This document shows, piece after piece, positions 10,660 through 22,400 of a stretch of 64,000 nt of DNA. The position numbers and the translations under genes are program-made. Source of the DNA: Pisaster brevispinus (taxonomy: Eukaryota > Echinodermata > Asteroidea > Forcipulatida > Asteriidae); the NCBI GenBank assembly GCA_023634235.1, contig JAMKCF010000011.1, positions 8,723,718 to 8,787,717 on the forward strand, read 5' to 3'. The first letter of the stretch is position 1, and every line of letters begins with the position of its first letter. The notes under the pieces were generated by a model. It worked only from the letters and a program-made list of their open reading frames with translations, ran no database searches and had not been told where the DNA came from.

Positions 10660-13600
10660 ATTTGTTTTCATATTTTGGATGATTTTTGATTAAAATGCTA
10701 GGCCCTAGCAAATATTCATGTTTAATGGAATTTGACTAAAACACAAAGACTTACCACTTGCAATGTTTTCTTCATATTTTGGACTAAATTTTAAAGCTTC
10801 CTCTTCGCAATTTTTGTTTTCATATTTTTGATCACTTTGTACCAAAACGCAAGACTAACCCTTTTGAATTTTGGAAAATGTTGATTAAATTTCATGGCCT
10901 ACGCCTTAGGCCAAATACGTTTTGTTCTCTATATAGATGAATTTGGACTAACATGCAAAGCTTACCCCTATGCACCTTTCCAGAAGATTGTTTACTTTAA
11001 TACAAGGACTACCTCTTGCAACACTAACACATTTTTGATGAAGTTTGAGAAAATGCAAGGCTTTATAAGCTTTACGTGTTTTTGTGCCCATTTTTGAGGA
11101 ATGTTTAAAACAATGCACGGCTTACCCCTTAAATTATTTTGCATAGTTTTGATGGATTATGAGGAAATGTAAGGCTTACCCTCGCATTTTTCTCACATTT
11201 CTGATGAATTTCAGTAAAATGCAATGCCTATTGCACTTTGTTTCTTAATATTTTTGATGAATATCGACTAAAATGCAAGGGTTATCCCTTGCATATTTTG
11301 TGTTCATATTTTTGATTAATTTTGAACTAATTGCACTTGAACCCCCTTTTTTGGAAACATTTTGAGTAAAATGTAATGTTTTCTCCTTGCACCCTTTTCA
11401 TGGTTTGATTAATTTTGAGTTATATTTTTAACAAATATTGAGAAAAAGCTAGGTTTGCCCATTGCACCTCTTTCACGTTTAACGAACTTTGAGTTTAATG
11501 CACTTATACCCCTTGCACTTCTATCATATTTTGGATAAATTTGGAGTAAACTGCAAAGCTTGTCCCTTGCAATTTAGTTCATATTTTTGCAGAAATTTCT
11601 ACTGAAATGCAAAGTTTATCCCTTGCAAATGTTTTATACTTCGATGAATTTTGAGTAATTTGCAAGGCTTACCCTTTTTTTCTTCGTATTTTTAAATGAG
11701 TTTTGACTAAAATGCAAGACGAATCCCTTGGTAGCCCCCTACATATTTGATGAATTTCGACTTAACTGTAAAGCTTACAACTTGTTTTCGCATTTTGATG
11801 AAATACGAGGTAGAAAAGGCTTATCTTTTGCATATTGTTGTATATTTTTTAAAGAATTTTGACTAAAAGTTTCATATTTTGAGTAAACTGCAAGGCGTAG
11901 CCATTAGTTTTTTCTTTCGTGTTTTGATGAAAGTTGATTAAAATGCAAGAGTAACCTCTCGGTATTTTCCCCCACATTTTTGATGAATTTTGAGTAGAAT
12001 GCAGGCCTTACTCATTGCACTTGTTTTCATATTTTGGACAAATGTTGACTAAAATGCAAAAACCTTGCATTTTAGGTTTACCCATTGCAAATTGTTCATA
12101 TTTTGAATGAATTTTTGTGCAAACTGCAAGGTTTACCGCTTTTTTTACCATTTGTATTTTTGATTAAATTTGACTAAATTGCAACGGTAACCCCTTAGTA
12201 GCCTATTTGTTTTCCACATGAACTTTGACTAAAAATGCCAGGCAAACACATTATTTTTTGTTTTTCTTCACATTTTCGATGAACTTTGAGTAGAATGCAA
12301 TCCTTACCCCGGGCAATTTATTATTTTTTTTGACTCAACTGCAAGGCTAACCCCTTGAAGCCTCTTTTCCGATGTTTGATGAATTTTTAGTTAATTGCAA
12401 GGCTTACCCTTTTTTCTTCTCCGTTTTTGAATGAGTTTTGACTTAAATGCAAGACGAACCCCTTGGTAGTTACCCCCCCCCCCCCCACACACACACACAC
12501 AAGTGTGTAAACACCTCCAATCGGGGACCTCCTATTGTCCCTCTTTTGTTTGGACTCTAACTTTTTGGCAACAGCTCCCATTGGTTTTGTACACAATTTC
12601 TAACTGGGGACCTTTACCCAACCGGGGACCCTATTGTCCTCTTTTGTTATAGGTCCCCGGTTTTAATGTGAAAACAAACTCATACACACACATTTGATGA
12701 ATTTTGACTTTATAACTGCAAGACTTACCCATTAAAACTTATTTTGAAAAAAAATCTCATATTTTGAGTAAGCTGCAAGGCATGGCCGTTAGTTTTTTCT
12801 TTCGTGTTTTGATGAGTTTTGACTAAAATGCAAGAGTAACCTCTTGGTATTTTTCTCCACCTTTTTGATGAACTTTGAGTAGAATGCAAGCTATACCTCT
12901 TGCTCCTTATTTGAGGCAATTTGACTAAATTGCAAGGATTACCCCTTGCATTTTTTTTCTACTAAACTGCAAGGCTAACCCCTTTAAGCCTCTTTTCCGA
13001 TGTTTGATAAATTTTGAGTAAAATGCAGGGCTTACCTCTTGCACCCTTCTTTCATACTTTTGACGAACTTTGACTACCCCTTGCACAATTTTCATACTTT
13101 GACAAAATATGCAAGGCTAACCTGTTTTTTTTCTTTTGTATTGTTGAGATTGTTGCTTAAATTGCAAGGCTTACCCATTGCAACTTTTTTCATAAATTAA
13201 TATTTTTGACTGAAATGCAAGGCTAACCCCTTGCATTTTTCCCCCCTTATTTTTGATAAATTTTGAGTAGAATGCAAGACTTACCCCTTGCACCTATTTT
13301 GGCATAATTGTTGATGAGTTTTTATGTAAAATACAAGTCTTACCCCTTATGACATTTTGTTTCTATATTTAATGAATTTTGAATAAAATGCAAGGTATGA
13401 CCAAAAAAGGGTGCAAGGGGTTACCCTTGCACTTTTTTGGTCATATTTTTGACGAATTTTGACAAAATCTGCAAGGGTAACCAGTTTTTTTTTTGTATTG
13501 TTGAGATTGTTGTTTAAATTGCAAAGTTTACCCATTGCAACTTTTTTCATAAATTATTATTTTTTGACTAAAATGCAAGGCTTTCCCCTTACAATTTTTT

Positions 13601-14715
13601 AAAATAAATATTTTGATGAATTTTGACTAAAGTGCAAGGTTTACCCCTTGCAATTTTTCCCCCTTATTTTTGATAAATTTTGAGTAGAATGCAAGACTTA
13701 CCCCTTGCACCTATTTTGGCATAATTGTTGATGAATTTTTATGTAAAATGCAAGTCTTACCCCTTATGACATTTTGTTTCTATATTTAATGAATTTTGAA
13801 TAAAATGCAAGGTATGACCAAAAAAGGGTGCAAGGGGTTACCCTTGCACTTTTTTTGGTCATATTTTTGACGAATTTTGACTAAAATGCAAGGCTAACCC
13901 CTTGCCATTTTTGTCCTTCATATTTGTTATGAGTTTTGACAAAATCTGCAAGGCTAACCTGTTTTTTTTATTTTGTATTGTTGAGATTGTTTAAATTGCA
14001 AGGTTTACCCATTGCAACTTTTTTCATAAATTAAATTTTGTTGACTGAAATGCAAGGCTTAGGCCTACCCCTTACAATTGTTCTTAATACATATTTTGAT
14101 GAATTTTGACTAAAGTGCAAGGCTAACCCCTTGCCATTTTTGTCCTTCATATTTTTGATGAAATTTGAGTAAACTGCAAGGCTAACCCCTTGCATTTTCC
14201 CCACATTTTTGATGAACTTTGAGTAGAATGCAAGACTTACCCCTTGCACCCTTTTCTTCACAATTGTTGATGAGTTTTTATGTAAGATGCAAGTCTTACC
14301 TCTTAGGAATTTTTTCCTATATTTAATGAATTTTGAATAAAATGCAAGATTTACCCCTTGCACCCTTTTTTGGTCATACTTTTGACGAATTTTGACTAAA
14401 ATGCAAGGCTAGCCCCTTGCCATGTTTGTCCTTCATATTTTTGATGAACTTCGAGTAAACTGCAAGTTATTTTTTTCGTATTTTTGTTGGGTTTTGACTC
14501 AAATGCAAGGCTTACCCCTTGGGAAATGTTTTCCTAAATTGGAAGAATTTTGACTAAAATGCAGGGCCTACCCCCTTTTTGTAATATTGTTGACGATTTT
14601 TTTTTTTACTAAAATGCTTATTTTCATCTTTATATTGTGGATGAATTGCGAGCAGAATTTTGTTGATGTGTTTGATTAAAGTGCAAGGTTTACCACTAAC
14701 TTGTCTGCAGTTCAA
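10660..14715. repeat. Degenerate minisatellite with hairpin core, about 4 kb
   Basis: Dozens of diverged units of roughly 50-60 bases. The unit reads approximately TTTTGATGAATTTTGACTAA, then AATGCAAGGCTTACCCCTTG, then CA and a T-rich spacer. The core TGCAAGG-CTTACC-CCTTGCA is a 7-base inverted repeat with a 6-base spacer. Units are most degenerate on the left and most regular at 13.0-14.5 kb. A longer-period duplication shifts 13391 to 13808 (417 bases). An unrelated C-run with (CA)n interrupts at about 12474-12501. Open frames here are artefacts of the repeat. Confidence 0.9.
13387..13447. repeat. Inverted unit pair within the minisatellite (copy at about 13805-13864)
   Basis: TATGACCAAAAAAGGGTGCA is followed after a few bases by CTTGCACTTTTTTGGTCATA, a near-perfect hairpin apart from two extra G. 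The same structure occurs again 417 bases to the right, which shows the higher-order duplication. Confidence 0.75.
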
Positions 14716-14797
14716 GGTTTTAACCGCTGAACCTGTCTATGCTATACGTTAATGTGAATCAATTTATAACATATATATACATTGTAACTAACTATTT

Positions 14798-15161
14798 AAA
14801 TAAAATTTCCCAGTCAGTTTCCCTTGTGGTTCATGACTTGATATTTAATATTAAAAAGTCGCATCCCCTTAAGGTGATCCCGTGGCTGCCGCTTCCCAGG
14901 TTGAATCGTAAATGTGGGTGTGATCCCTGGCTACACGGCAGTTAACGGTTGTATGGCTTCTGACTGGCACCCCGAACAAAGATATTGACTAATTGGGAGA
15001 CCGCCAACATAGGGCTGGATAGCTCAGTTGGTAGAGCGCCGGTACGTTAATCCGGAGGTCGTTGGTTCAAGTCCCGCTCCAGTCAATTTTTCTTTGTTCA
15101 AACCCAAACTATATAAATAAAATTTCCCAGTCAGTTTCCCTTGTGGTTCATGACTTGATAT
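14798..15161 (+). mobile_element. tRNA-containing repeat element bracketed by 47-base direct repeats
   Basis: An identical 47-base sequence starts at 14798 and at 15115 (AAATAAAATTTCCCAGTCAG onward). Between them are a unique-looking body and a tRNA-like segment at 15013-15085. A second copy of body plus tRNA segment lies inverted at about 42580-42860, so the unit is mobile or was mobile. ATATATACATTGTA occurs just outside both ends (near 14772 and 15167) and could be a target duplication or chance AT sequence. It looks like a tRNA-derived SINE or a composite of one. Confidence 0.75.
15013..15085 (+). tRNA. tRNA-like sequence, anticodon position GTT (Asn), probably SINE-derived
   Basis: The sequence folds as a cloverleaf: 7-bp acceptor GGCTGGA/TCCAGTC, T8-A9, D-arm GCTC/GAGC, T-arm with GGTTCAAGTCC. 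A box (TAGCTCAGTTGG) and B box are intact. The anticodon loop reads ACGTTAA, placing GTT at 34-36, but position 33 is C rather than the near-universal T. Pairs 31-39 and 51-63 are mismatched. A related degraded copy occurs inside the inverted element at 42.6 kb. I therefore favour the head of a SINE-type repeat over a working tRNA-Asn gene. Confidence 0.55.
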
Positions 15162-16714
15162 ATAATATATATACATTGTATATATACACATTGTAAATGT
15201 ATTCCCCCAATATTTGGGGAGGTGTAGATACGTTCTAAAACGTCTTGAGGGTAATACTGATTGGCACTTGCATGTTTTATGAACGGGAAACCCCTTTCAG
15301 CCCAAATTATTATGTATCAAATTTCCAAAGTGAAAGAGACGGAAGGACTGGGACCAGTAGATTAAAAAGTAAGTGCTTATTACATGGTTAGGCAATAATC
15401 TGATTTAATTCTGAAGTCCCTCCTAAATGGTGTGGAGTGACACTAGGTAAAACAAATATATATTAGGGAGATTAGATCACACTGTCAGCCAAACTGTCTA
15501 GTCTGTAAATAACTGAACTGACACATTTATTAGGATCTAAACTGACACTTCCTGAAAGGACATCAATAATAATAATAATAATCTGGTTTGCTCATTTTAG
15601 GGGTCATTTTTTCTTTAAGCGAATTGCATTATAAAATAAACTATTAAGTAAAGCAAATATCCAACAGCAATATCATGGCAGGATATTGCAATAAAATCAT
15701 AAATGCAAGGAAATAAAATGGTAAATGTATAAACACGGGTAAGCACAATCCAGAAGCCCTTGCATCGACTTAAATTTAATATTATCATACACAAAGCATA
15801 CACACTAATGGAGATTTGGGAAAGGTCTATGTACAAGGGATTCAAGAAACACTAATAATAGGCTTATACTTTTTATATCATCCAATGGGGGGGGGGGAGT
15901 TTTGAAACAGCATCATAATCTGTTAGTAGTTTGGGGAAAAAGGATTACAATTTCTCTTGAACTCGCGGTACTCCAAGGATTGCAACCTTCTATCTTCATA
16001 TCAGTATACCTAATTCCCAATGAACCCTTCTTTGCAGCAACGTCACACACGGCTGGCTGCCACTCTTGCCATCTGGGAGTAAAATTGCATGTGAGAATTA
16101 TGTACTAAACCGCCGCATTGTTACACAAGTGAACATTAACGACACTAAAAATCAGAGTACAAAAGAACTTACAGGGAGAGCACTCGTTATATCAAATGCA
16201 CAACTCAGCTGACCCATCATGGGCACAATTTTACACCTAATTATTATGTCCACTTTATGTTGGCTACGTGAACCTTTTGGCAAGTGTTTCTTTTTTTTAG
16301 CGCGTCAGAACCATTTAGTTAATGGCACAAAAAAGGCTTCTTGTCAGGCGGTGGCAAATGGTTCCGAACTCCCTCTAACAATAATCAGTAGCTCTATGGG
16401 TTAGTGTGATGATGGCGTCAGGTGAATCGGGTATACCATGTTTCACCGACGAAAAAAAAAAGAGAGAAAAAAAAGTGTGATTGGTACGAAATAATGCATT
16501 TATGGAAGAAACTTACAGTTGTTTGACATGTTTATAATTGGATGCATTTAGGTAATGTATTCTTATGCAACTTATTACGCATACACCTTGTCAAAATTTG
16601 GTCTTATAAAAGCATTTTGGGGGGTAAATATCATGCATTTATATGCAACATATAAAAAGGGGGGAACATAACTAATGTACGCATTCTCGGGTAGCAAATC
16701 GAGTTCCAGTTATT
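15162..16714. other. Interval between repeat and gene C 3' end
   Basis: AT-rich sequence with TA-rich stretches and an ATA run near 15570. No exon recognised on either strand. It presumably includes the 3' UTR of gene C (minus strand), but no clear AATAAA was found. Confidence 0.45.
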
Positions 16715-17325
16715 TTAAGCATAACTTTGCGTCATCTTCACTAGAATAATCGATGACGTCATAATTATGGCCATGGCAAAGAGAGCCATAAGTACTCTAT
16801 CTAGGATTACACACATATCAATCCATTGTTGTTGGATCAGAGATTTCTTCTCTTGCAGTTTGGACCTGTTCACCAGCCTGTCAATGTACTGTCCAATCTG
16901 CTGCACAGTGGACCCGATGCTCACATCAGTTGCGTCACTCCCGTAGTCCGAGTCGGACATGTAGCCCTGTTCCCCGCCGTCTTTCGGTCCGTTTGGACCG
17001 CTCTCCAACTGCAGTTGCTGCAAGAGGCTGACACCGAGTGTCTGACAGTTGAAAACAGAATTCTGCTGGTCAAATTCAAATGGGTCGTCGCTCTGGTGGA
17101 CGTCAGCCTTTAGTGTTTCCTTCTCGAGGGTGATGTCGGCGTATTCTTCGTGGAAGGCATGACGTCTCCCCTTGATGCGTAGAGCGAGAGCGAGCCAGTC
17201 GAGGATGAGCTTACGGGCCCATCGGGGAGGAGGGCTGGTCGGGACGTGGTGGTGAAGACGGAGGATTATGACAGAGCCTGCAGTCTCGATGGACATGACG
17301 ATGATGATTGTTGCAAGCAGTTGCC
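16715..17325 (-). CDS. Gene C exon 7, M3 to stop
   Basis: Acceptor CCTCTCTTTCAG, phase matching exon 6. It encodes M3 (ATIIIVMSIETAGSVIILRL), HHHVPTSPPPRWARKL, a loop rich in Asp, Ser and Gln, a helix before M4 (QQWIDMCVILDR), M4 and TAA at 16717-16715. Confidence 0.93.
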
Positions 17326-19402
17326 CTGAAAGAGAGGGGAACAAAAACAATAACATCAGAAGAAATGACAGCAACTGCACATGCGTTACCTTAGAGTTCC
17401 CCCTGCATAATTCTTTTTTGAAAAAGGGGGGGGGGGTAAAGTAAACTCGAACAACTGTTGTTCTTCATACGTTAAGTTGTGCTGCTTTAACATTAAATAT
17501 ATACACATAATCTTGACACACTGTCTGCATTATCTTTGGGTGATTTGTTCTAATTTGAATCCGGATTATATGATTTCATGGACTCCAATCGTCGTCCAGG
17601 TATTGTTGGGGATATTTTATCTTAGTACACTCCTAAAACTCCTGGGTGACATTTGACCCGAGTCCGGGTACCGTGGGGGCATGATCCATTGCAGGATTAG
17701 TATGGCTGACACGGAATCCGTGTCGAAATTACCCAGAAAGGGGTCAGAATGAAGCAGATTCAGGGTCGAAATCTAATTTTTGACAAGTTTCGGGGTCAAA
17801 CCTGACATACGACCCGGAATTCGGGTCGAATAATTGACCTGCAAGTTTTAGGAAGGTACTTGTACAGCAAGAGAGCTTTAAGTCAAGAAAAACAATTACA
17901 CAAAAACAAACATTCCAACACCCAACAAACAAACAAACAATCAAACATATCACAATAAGCATTTTCAGAAGTACTTACCGAGCAAAGACACCGTATCCGA
18001 TGTAGGAGGTAGGAGTTGCGCCCCCAAGAGCAAAAAGAACACCAGTGAGAGTAGAACTGTGATATTCAGGCCGACCTTTTCACCAGACTCTGCCGGGAGG
18101 TAGAAACTGAGGAACGAGATGAGGGACATGAAGATTGAGGGAAAGAGAAGCGTGAAGACATAGAAGAGAGCCTTTCTCTGTAGCTCCAGCGTGAAGGTGA
18201 TGTCCGAGAAAGGGATGATACAACATCCGTAGACTACCAGGTTCGACTTCACCGGCATGTCCAGCAGTTCCCACTGGCCGTTCGGGGTCATCTGAGTCCA
18301 ATCGCCAGATTCTGCGGTTCGTATATAAGAAACCACACAGTCAGTCATATTATACGGCATATTCTGCGAGTCATTTCAGGATGGTTTAAAGTGTTATTTC
18401 AGCCGCTTCAAGGTAAAATAATTATTTCAACGTGTCCACAGCGTTTAGCTCTGATGTACATACATTTACTTAACAAAATAATAAATACACAATTAAAGAG
18501 ATAATCAATATTTGAGAGATGACATTTCAAGTCCGGTCAGCCAGACTGAGACTTGAAGTCGGAAGTTGGTCTGGTCCCTCTTTATATTTTCACCGGCGGT
18601 GTATTGTTAATCACAAGGGACCCAACACATTAGCCGGCCGTGTATGATGACTGTCTAATGGCAGTTCACTGGCCTCTCATGCGCACGCTCCCTTCCCGAG
18701 TGCCCTCTTCAAAAACTGCCAACTGATCCTCCTGGGTTGAACAAATTGTAGCGTCAGTGTTTTACTGAGATTGCTAAATGATGAAGGGTTTGCCGTCGCC
18801 ACGTATTAAGTTTTCAAGTGTTGGTTTTGCACAAGCATCCCCATGGAGGCAGAGAGTACAATTGAAGGGTATAAGAAGTACAATCTTGATGGAATGAATG
18901 AATGAATGATTGACTGAAAGTTTTCATGGGATCACACAATTTCAAGTTCGCATAATCTATCTGAATAAAGCATATTTCCTCACCGTGCTCAGTTTTCATG
19001 ATCACTTCGGTACTTTTATACGCCCATGGTCCAAACTTCAAACGGCACGTCTGCCTATCGAATGGAAAGTACGTGATTACCAGTGAGCATGAACTCTTGA
19101 AGATGGCAGGAGCTGCCCAGAACACTTCACCGTTACTTGAGACGACTGCATTGGTCATCATGACGCCTGTACCTGGCTCTTTATCCACATCAGCACTGCG
19201 TGACAAGAGCAGAATAAAACACCAACTTGGAAGAGTTTAAGAATGCATTTTGCCATAATCAATAAAGCTGGGTGAAAATTTGTTTCAAATTAATGTGTGG
19301 GTCACATCTTTATCCGACAAAAACAAACTTGTACAATAAGCATCATTTACGGACAAAAAGGGTAAAAATGAAGCAAGGAAGACTATCAAATAAACATTCT
19401 GG

Positions 19403-19433
<31 letters not shown>

Positions 19434-22400
19434 ACATACTCAAATGGATAAATAGCCTGAGTACAAAAGGATAAATTACAAGAAAGAAACAAATAAGAAC
19501 AAATAAATACAAATTATAATGAGGTGTTGCGGTTTTGAAAAATACAAACTGTTTTTGTACTTTGCTTTTGCCCCTCTCATGTAACTTGCCTAGGTTTGTT
19601 AAGAAGTTAATACAATCAGAGTTGTGAGTTTAAGGTCAATTAAATAATTAGACCTCGACATATACAGAACAGTGAAGTGGACTTACAGTATCTGGGTGGC
19701 TACTGCAATATTCCAAGATCAACAATATGACGATTCAGCATAACATTTTAATTTCACAAATTTCAACATATTAATTTCACAACAGCTTGTTACGGAAATG
19801 CGTTTTTAGTATAGGCTACATAGTTGGCATTAATCAGAGCTCATTTAAAAACATAATACCTCTTATGGGCAGTTCTATAATTGATAGAGTGAATTTTCAG
19901 GTTAATTATCAGGACAAGGCGCAAACACTGTCTCCAATTTGGCCTTCAGATTTTGAACTTATACACTCACTTCATTTTTTTTTTATGGATTCAACTGACC
20001 TGTTATACAACACCGTATCCGGTATCCACATTCTGCGACTTGGGATGTTAATGGTGGTGATGTTGTCGTAGTCCAAGGGATCCCACGTTAGAAAATCGTC
20101 TGTCCATTTCTAAAAATATCGATGCCAAGTATTGACATTTTCAGACTGGCAATTAATCAAATTTGAAAATAACATTTCAATTTTGAAAATGTCAACAGAA
20201 TCTTCCAATTTTGTTCATCACATGTTATACTGCTCTCTATAGACACAATCGTGAGGTAAGCGTATCGAACCATTGTCGTAAAACCTACCACAATTTAAAC
20301 GCTTCCAAGTACAATGTACAAACTATTCAAAGGCCCAACCAGTTACCATTCTCAATTTAATTAATTGAGTCATTTTGTTCTGTGCCTTTTAGGTCACGTA
20401 TAAAATGGCTTTTAGAATTCATTAGTCTTCTTGTGGAAGTGTCGTTATTTAGCCCTTAGGGGACTATTGGGTATTGGTTTTGGTAAAATAACACGGGATA
20501 ATTCGAAAATAGTTGTCAACAGTTTTTCGAATAAATCTCGTGTGTGCAGTCATTGGTGTTGTTTCCCTTCTTCCCTCCCTACTTTTTATTATGATTTTCT
20601 TTTCACCTTATCGGGCACAAATCCCTGGGCATATTGCAGTAGATAAACTGTCAAGAAAGGGCTTTTGTCCCAAAGTATAAAGATACTCACTATTTCGTGA
20701 ATGACAGATTGCAACTCTGAGACATGTATGCATGTTTTTTAACACCACACATCACACAAACTCCTTTTTAGCTTATACATACACTGTTTGCTGTTAGTAG
20801 AATGGTTAATGATTGTGCTACAACAAGAGGTGTTGGATTTCACGCAAGTGAAAGGTGAATTTTGAAACATTTCACGACAGTGTGGAATAAAGTTCTTTGT
20901 GCTATCGTTAATGTATCAAAATGTTGGTTAGTTGTTGTTCACGAGATCATTAATTTTATGACCACCAACAAGACAAGCAGAAACGCTACAACCTCAGTGG
21001 CTGACATACACACTCTGAGGAATTCCGGGTCAAAATTGCCCCAGATTCGGGTCCCGTGGGTTCTGATCAACTTCTTTGTCAGAGCGATGACCCAGATCGT
21101 GTGTCAAAATGACCCACAAACGAGTCATAGTTAGCACGGTCTGAGTTAAACCCTATTTTTAAACACTTTCTAGATCAGCCTAACCCGGACATATTATGAC
21201 AGGCCCCACCTTGGACTCGGAATTTGGGTCAATTCTGACCTGGGCGTATTTCCAGTGCATAAGTAAGTTTAGAGAAAATGATCATCCACCCGTTCTTCCA
21301 ACACCTCTGCTCAGAAGAAAAATATCAGGTGGTCCTGATCTCTATCCATACCTGCTCCAGCCATAAAGCTGTCGTCAGGATTTGATTTCTCTCGTCCTAC
21401 ACGTCGACGATGTGCACAAGTAGTGATGACGTATCAACACATAATTCATAGGGTGGGGGTAAAATGAGACAAAGAGAACATACATGCTGATTGGTCATGC
21501 TTTATACGACAGACTTCATATTCAATAAAAGGTTTTAAAATATGTATGCGTGGTTAACGTGTGATGTAATAGCTGTAAAACGATGGCCTGTATTCTTAAG
21601 AAATGCATCCACACGGATCTTATATGCCTACTTTTTTTTTTTTTTTTTTAAGTAAAAACAATTACTTGCTCTGCTGTGAAAAAAAAAAAATCAAGAAGAG
21701 AAAGAAGAAGAGGAAAAGGAAGAAGAAGACGAAGAGGAAGAAGAAGAAGAAAAAGAATAAGAAGACGAAGAGGAAGAAGAAGAAGGGGAAGAATAATAAT
21801 TAAAGCGGGGAAAAAGCCCCACACCTTGAACATATCAAAAGTTTACAAAAATTCAGTAATTGTTTTTGACCAAAAAATAGGTTGTATGAAGCAAAGAAAC
21901 GGTCCCTAATGGATTCCAACTTTTGGGGGGCAAAACATTGAGTAACTTCTCGAAAAAATTTTCGGCAACAAATTATAAAATAAAATTATCAGTCCATGGA
22001 AATTTCACACTTACATGTTTACATACATATTTGATCCACCTTGATTTATTGTTATTTAGATATTTATATAATTCACCCTAGCCCTGGTTGGACTCGCATG
22101 CGAGACTCACAACCCAGTCATGGTCACAATGGCACAGGCCTTATTGCCATTAAAGGTCCAACCAGTGCTAATCATAAACCATGCATCGTGTGCATCAATG
22201 CTGTGGAAGTGAAGACAGTCGAGATTCAGTGCAGAGTGAGCGTGCAAAGAACATGCAAAAAATAAATAATGAAAAAAAGAAAGGAACAGATCATGATGCA
22301 CGTGTTTGTTTCCCTCTCAGGCTTCGAAATGAAGAAGCTACCTGCTCAAGTCTAACCACAGTGGTGAGGACCTGATTAACTTCATCCTTGGGGATAGAAG

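Noticed and set aside
14031..14363. 110-residue minus frame with AFYSKFIK repeats
   Set aside because: It is the minisatellite read in one frame; the period varies and nearby units shift frame.
15013..15085. Functional tRNA-Asn gene
   Set aside because: C at position 33, stem mismatches and repetition of the surrounding unit at 42.6 kb point to a SINE-type repeat.
21603..21909. Lys/Arg-rich frames
   Set aside because: Translation of the GAA/GGA purine tract.
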